Position numbers and translations under genes: made by a program
The notes under the pieces: model-generated
Told to the model about the DNA's origin: nothing
Database searches by the model: none
The model's input: only the letters and a program-made list of their open reading frames with translations
Assembly (NCBI GenBank): GCA_036390995.1
Contig: DASWAT010000176.1
Coordinates: forward strand, 1 to 49,504
Reading direction: 5' to 3'
DNA: 49,504 nt
Source of the DNA: DASQQQ01 sp036390995
Lineage (GTDB): Bacteria; Actinomycetota; UBA4738; HRBIN12
Shown here: positions 48,081 to 49,504 of the stretch, piece by piece
Layout of the letters: every line of letters starts with the position of its first letter
Position numbering within the stretch: position 1 is the first letter of the stretch

Positions 48081-49141
48081 GCGTCGAGGTCACCGAACGT
48101 CCTGCCCCGCAAGGCCAGACCGAGAGGCGCCCCCTGATCCGGCTCCGCGGGGTGAAGAAGTACTTCCCGATCACCCGGGGCATCCTGTTCCAGCGCCACA
48201 TCGGCGACGTCCACGCCGTCGACGGAGTGGACCTGGACGTCTTCGAGGGCGAGACGGTCGGTCTGGTGGGGGAGACGGGCTGCGGGAAGTCCACCCTGGC
48301 CCGGGTGATCATGCGGCTGTTCGAGGCGACCGACGGAACCATCGAGTTCGATGGGCAGGACATCACGCACCTGAAGGGCCGGCCGCTGCGCGAGCTGCGC
48401 CGCAACATGCAGATGATCTTCCAGGACCCCTTCGCGTCCCTGAATCCGCGGAAGACCGTCGGAAGCATCATCGGGGAGCCCTACCGGCTGCACGGGACGG
48501 TTCCCCGGAACAGGATCAAGCCCGAGGTCCAACAGCTGATGGAGCTCGTGGGGCTGAACCCCGAGCACTACAACCGGTATCCGCACGAGTTCTCGGGAGG
48601 GCAGAGGCAACGGATCGGCGTGGCGCGGTCGTTGGCCCTCCGCCCCCGGCTCATCGTGTGCGACGAGCCGGTCTCGGCACTCGACGTCTCGATCCAGGCG
48701 CAGATCCTGAACCTCCTGGAGGATCTGCAGGAGGAGTTCAACCTCACCTACCTGTTCATCGCCCACGATCTCTCGGTGGTGAGGCATGTCTCGGACCGGG
48801 TGGCCGTGATGTACCTCGGGAAGATCGTCGAGATGGCCTCCGGCGACACGCTCTACCGGAGCCCGAAGCACCCGTACACCGGCGCCCTGCTCTCGGCCGT
48901 CCCGATCCCGGATCCCGATCTCGCGGCCCAGAGGCAGCGCATCATCCTGGAGGGCGACGTCCCCTCGCCGATCGATCCGCCGTCCGGCTGCCGGTTCCAC
49001 CCCCGATGCCCGAACGCCCAGTTCCCCCGGTGCAAGGAGGAGGAGCCGCTCCTTCGGGAGTTCGACCCCGGGCAGGTCGCCGCCTGCCACTTCCCGCTGG
49101 AGCAGGCGGTGGTCGGGGAGATCATCCCCACCAGCGGCTAG
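48077..49141 (+). CDS. Oligopeptide/dipeptide ABC transporter ATP-binding protein (DppF type)
   Basis: Second ATPase of the peptide importer, 354 aa. It has the DppF-like N-terminus (LIRLRGVKKYFPITRGILFQ), Walker A GETGCGKST, the Q-loop region MIFQDPFASLNPRKTVG, signature FSGGQRQRIGVARSLAL, Walker B LIVCDEPVSALDVS and switch IAHDLSVV. The C-terminal HPY tail has the conserved Cys pattern (GCRFHPRCPNAQFPRCKEEEPLL...ACHFPL). GTG 48077 overlaps the DppD-like stop (GTGA). It is the last gene of the transporter operon; secG follows after 9 bases. Confidence 0.95.
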   Translation: MSVEVTERPAPQGQTERRPLIRLRGVKKYFPITRGILFQRHIGDVHAVDGVDLDVFEGETVGLVGETGCGKSTLARVIMRLFEATDGTIEFDGQDITHLKGRPLRELRRNMQMIFQDPFASLNPRKTVGSIIGEPYRLHGTVPRNRIKPEVQQLMELVGLNPEHYNRYPHEFSGGQRQRIGVARSLALRPRLIVCDEPVSALDVSIQAQILNLLEDLQEEFNLTYLFIAHDLSVVRHVSDRVAVMYLGKIVEMASGDTLYRSPKHPYTGALLSAVPIPDPDLAAQRQRIILEGDVPSPIDPPSGCRFHPRCPNAQFPRCKEEEPLLREFDPGQVAACHFPLEQAVVGEIIPTSG

Positions 49142-49144
49142 ACT
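49139..49144 (+). promoter_or_regulatory. Putative -10 of secG
   Basis: TAGACT (49139-49144) begins with the stop codon of the preceding ATPase gene and ends 6 nt before ATG 49151. No ribosome-binding site is seen, so secG may be leaderless or translated by read-through. Confidence 0.35.
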
Positions 49145-49150
49145 GGACCC

Positions 49151-49378
49151 ATGCTGAACGTCGTCGCCTTGGCTCTGAACATCCTGTCGTCCCTGTTCCT
49201 GATCGTGTTCATCCTGCTGCACTCCGGGAAGGGGAGCGGCCTGTCCGACATGTTCGGCGGCACCAGCACCTTGTCCGGTGGCACGACGCTGGAGCGCCGC
49301 CTGGACCGGCTCACCGTGATCACGGCCGTCATCTTCGGCCTGTCCACGTTCTGGCTGTCCTGGCAGTGGGGCAAGTAG
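49151..49378 (+). CDS. secG: Protein translocase subunit SecG
   Basis: Small auxiliary subunit of the SecYEG channel, 75 aa. Two hydrophobic helices (VVALALNILSSLFLIVFILL and the C-terminal VITAVIFGLSTFWLSW) flank the conserved Gly-rich loop HSGKGSGLSDMFGG. In Actinomycetota secG normally follows tpiA directly. Here the mutase gene and the five-gene peptide transporter lie between. The ATG at 49151 is the natural start. Confidence 0.94.
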   Translation: MLNVVALALNILSSLFLIVFILLHSGKGSGLSDMFGGTSTLSGGTTLERRLDRLTVITAVIFGLSTFWLSWQWGK

Positions 49379-49397
49379 GAGGTCTCCCGGCCGTTGG

Positions 49398-49403
49398 TAG
49401 AAT
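49398..49403 (+). promoter_or_regulatory. -10 element of the tRNA-Leu gene
   Basis: TAGAAT (49398-49403) ends 12 nt before the mature tRNA 5' end. It is identical to the hexamers before polA and uvrB and independently supports that motif as a promoter element. Confidence 0.6.
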
Positions 49404-49415
49404 CCGCAACGCCTC

Positions 49416-49504
49416 GTCGGAGTGGCGGAACTAGGTAGACGCGCTAGGTTGAGGGCCTAGTGGGCGCATAGCCCGTGGGGGTTCAAATCCCCCCTCCGAC
49501 ACCA
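49416..49504 (+). tRNA. tRNA-Leu (anticodon GAG)
   Basis: The 7-bp acceptor stem GTCGGAG/CTCCGAC is followed by discriminator A and an encoded CCA ending at the window edge. The anticodon stem CTAGG/CCTAG encloses TTGAGGG, with anticodon GAG at 49451-49453, which reads CUC and CUU leucine codons. The long variable arm (GGGCGCATAGCCC) is class II, and the T arm contains GGTTCAAATCC. CUC is a frequent Leu codon in this GC-rich window. Confidence 0.97.

Overview
The window is about 49.5 kb of very GC-rich, gene-dense bacterial chromosome. Core gene order (polA, rpsA, coaE, uvrB, uvrA, uvrC, rapZ, gap, pgk, tpiA, secG, then a tRNA-Leu) points to Actinomycetota. An archaeal-type phosphoglycerate mutase, an FTR1 iron permease and the absence of yvcK-whiA from their usual place suggest a deep-branching lineage rather than a classical Streptomyces or Mycobacterium relative. 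This placement is inferred from synteny and protein style, not from a phylogeny. No phage, transposon or CRISPR sequence is visible.

Layout: 1-5910 holds the tail of an unidentified gene and two complete polar amino-acid ABC importers in tandem. 5911-6362 is a gene-free convergent region with several inverted repeats. 6363-7235 (minus) is an FTR1-type iron permease, divergent from polA across a spacer with three palindromes. 7405-12261 is polA-rpsA-coaE. 12289-20209 is an accessory block: HAD hydrolase, DUF2203, 2-hydroxyacid dehydrogenase, an ABC-2 exporter, a third amino-acid importer, an exported cyclase-family protein and a DinB-like protein. uvrB follows at 20264-22279.

22294-30682 is a second accessory block: amidohydrolase, a kynureninase-like PLP enzyme with a small unknown protein, an MFS transporter, an operon of two small membrane proteins plus a site-2 protease plus an ECF sigma factor, and a divergent KdpDE-like two-component pair. 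uvrA (30749-33616) and uvrC (35727-37604) flank an unusual lipoprotein with seven propeller-like repeats and two tandem cupredoxin domains. rapZ is followed directly by gap-pgk-tpiA-apgM. An oligopeptide ABC importer in unusual gene order (43022-49141) precedes secG and the tRNA-Leu(GAG) gene.

Functionally the window combines nucleotide excision repair (UvrABC with PolA), lower glycolysis (GAPDH to 2-phosphoglycerate), translation and secretion housekeeping (S1, SecG, tRNA-Leu), and heavy investment in amino-acid and peptide uptake (four binding-protein-dependent importers). A recurrent TANNNT hexamer lies 6-11 nt upstream of many start codons that lack a Shine-Dalgarno sequence, including polA, uvrB, uvrA and uvrC. 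This indicates widespread leaderless transcription and helps decide several starts.
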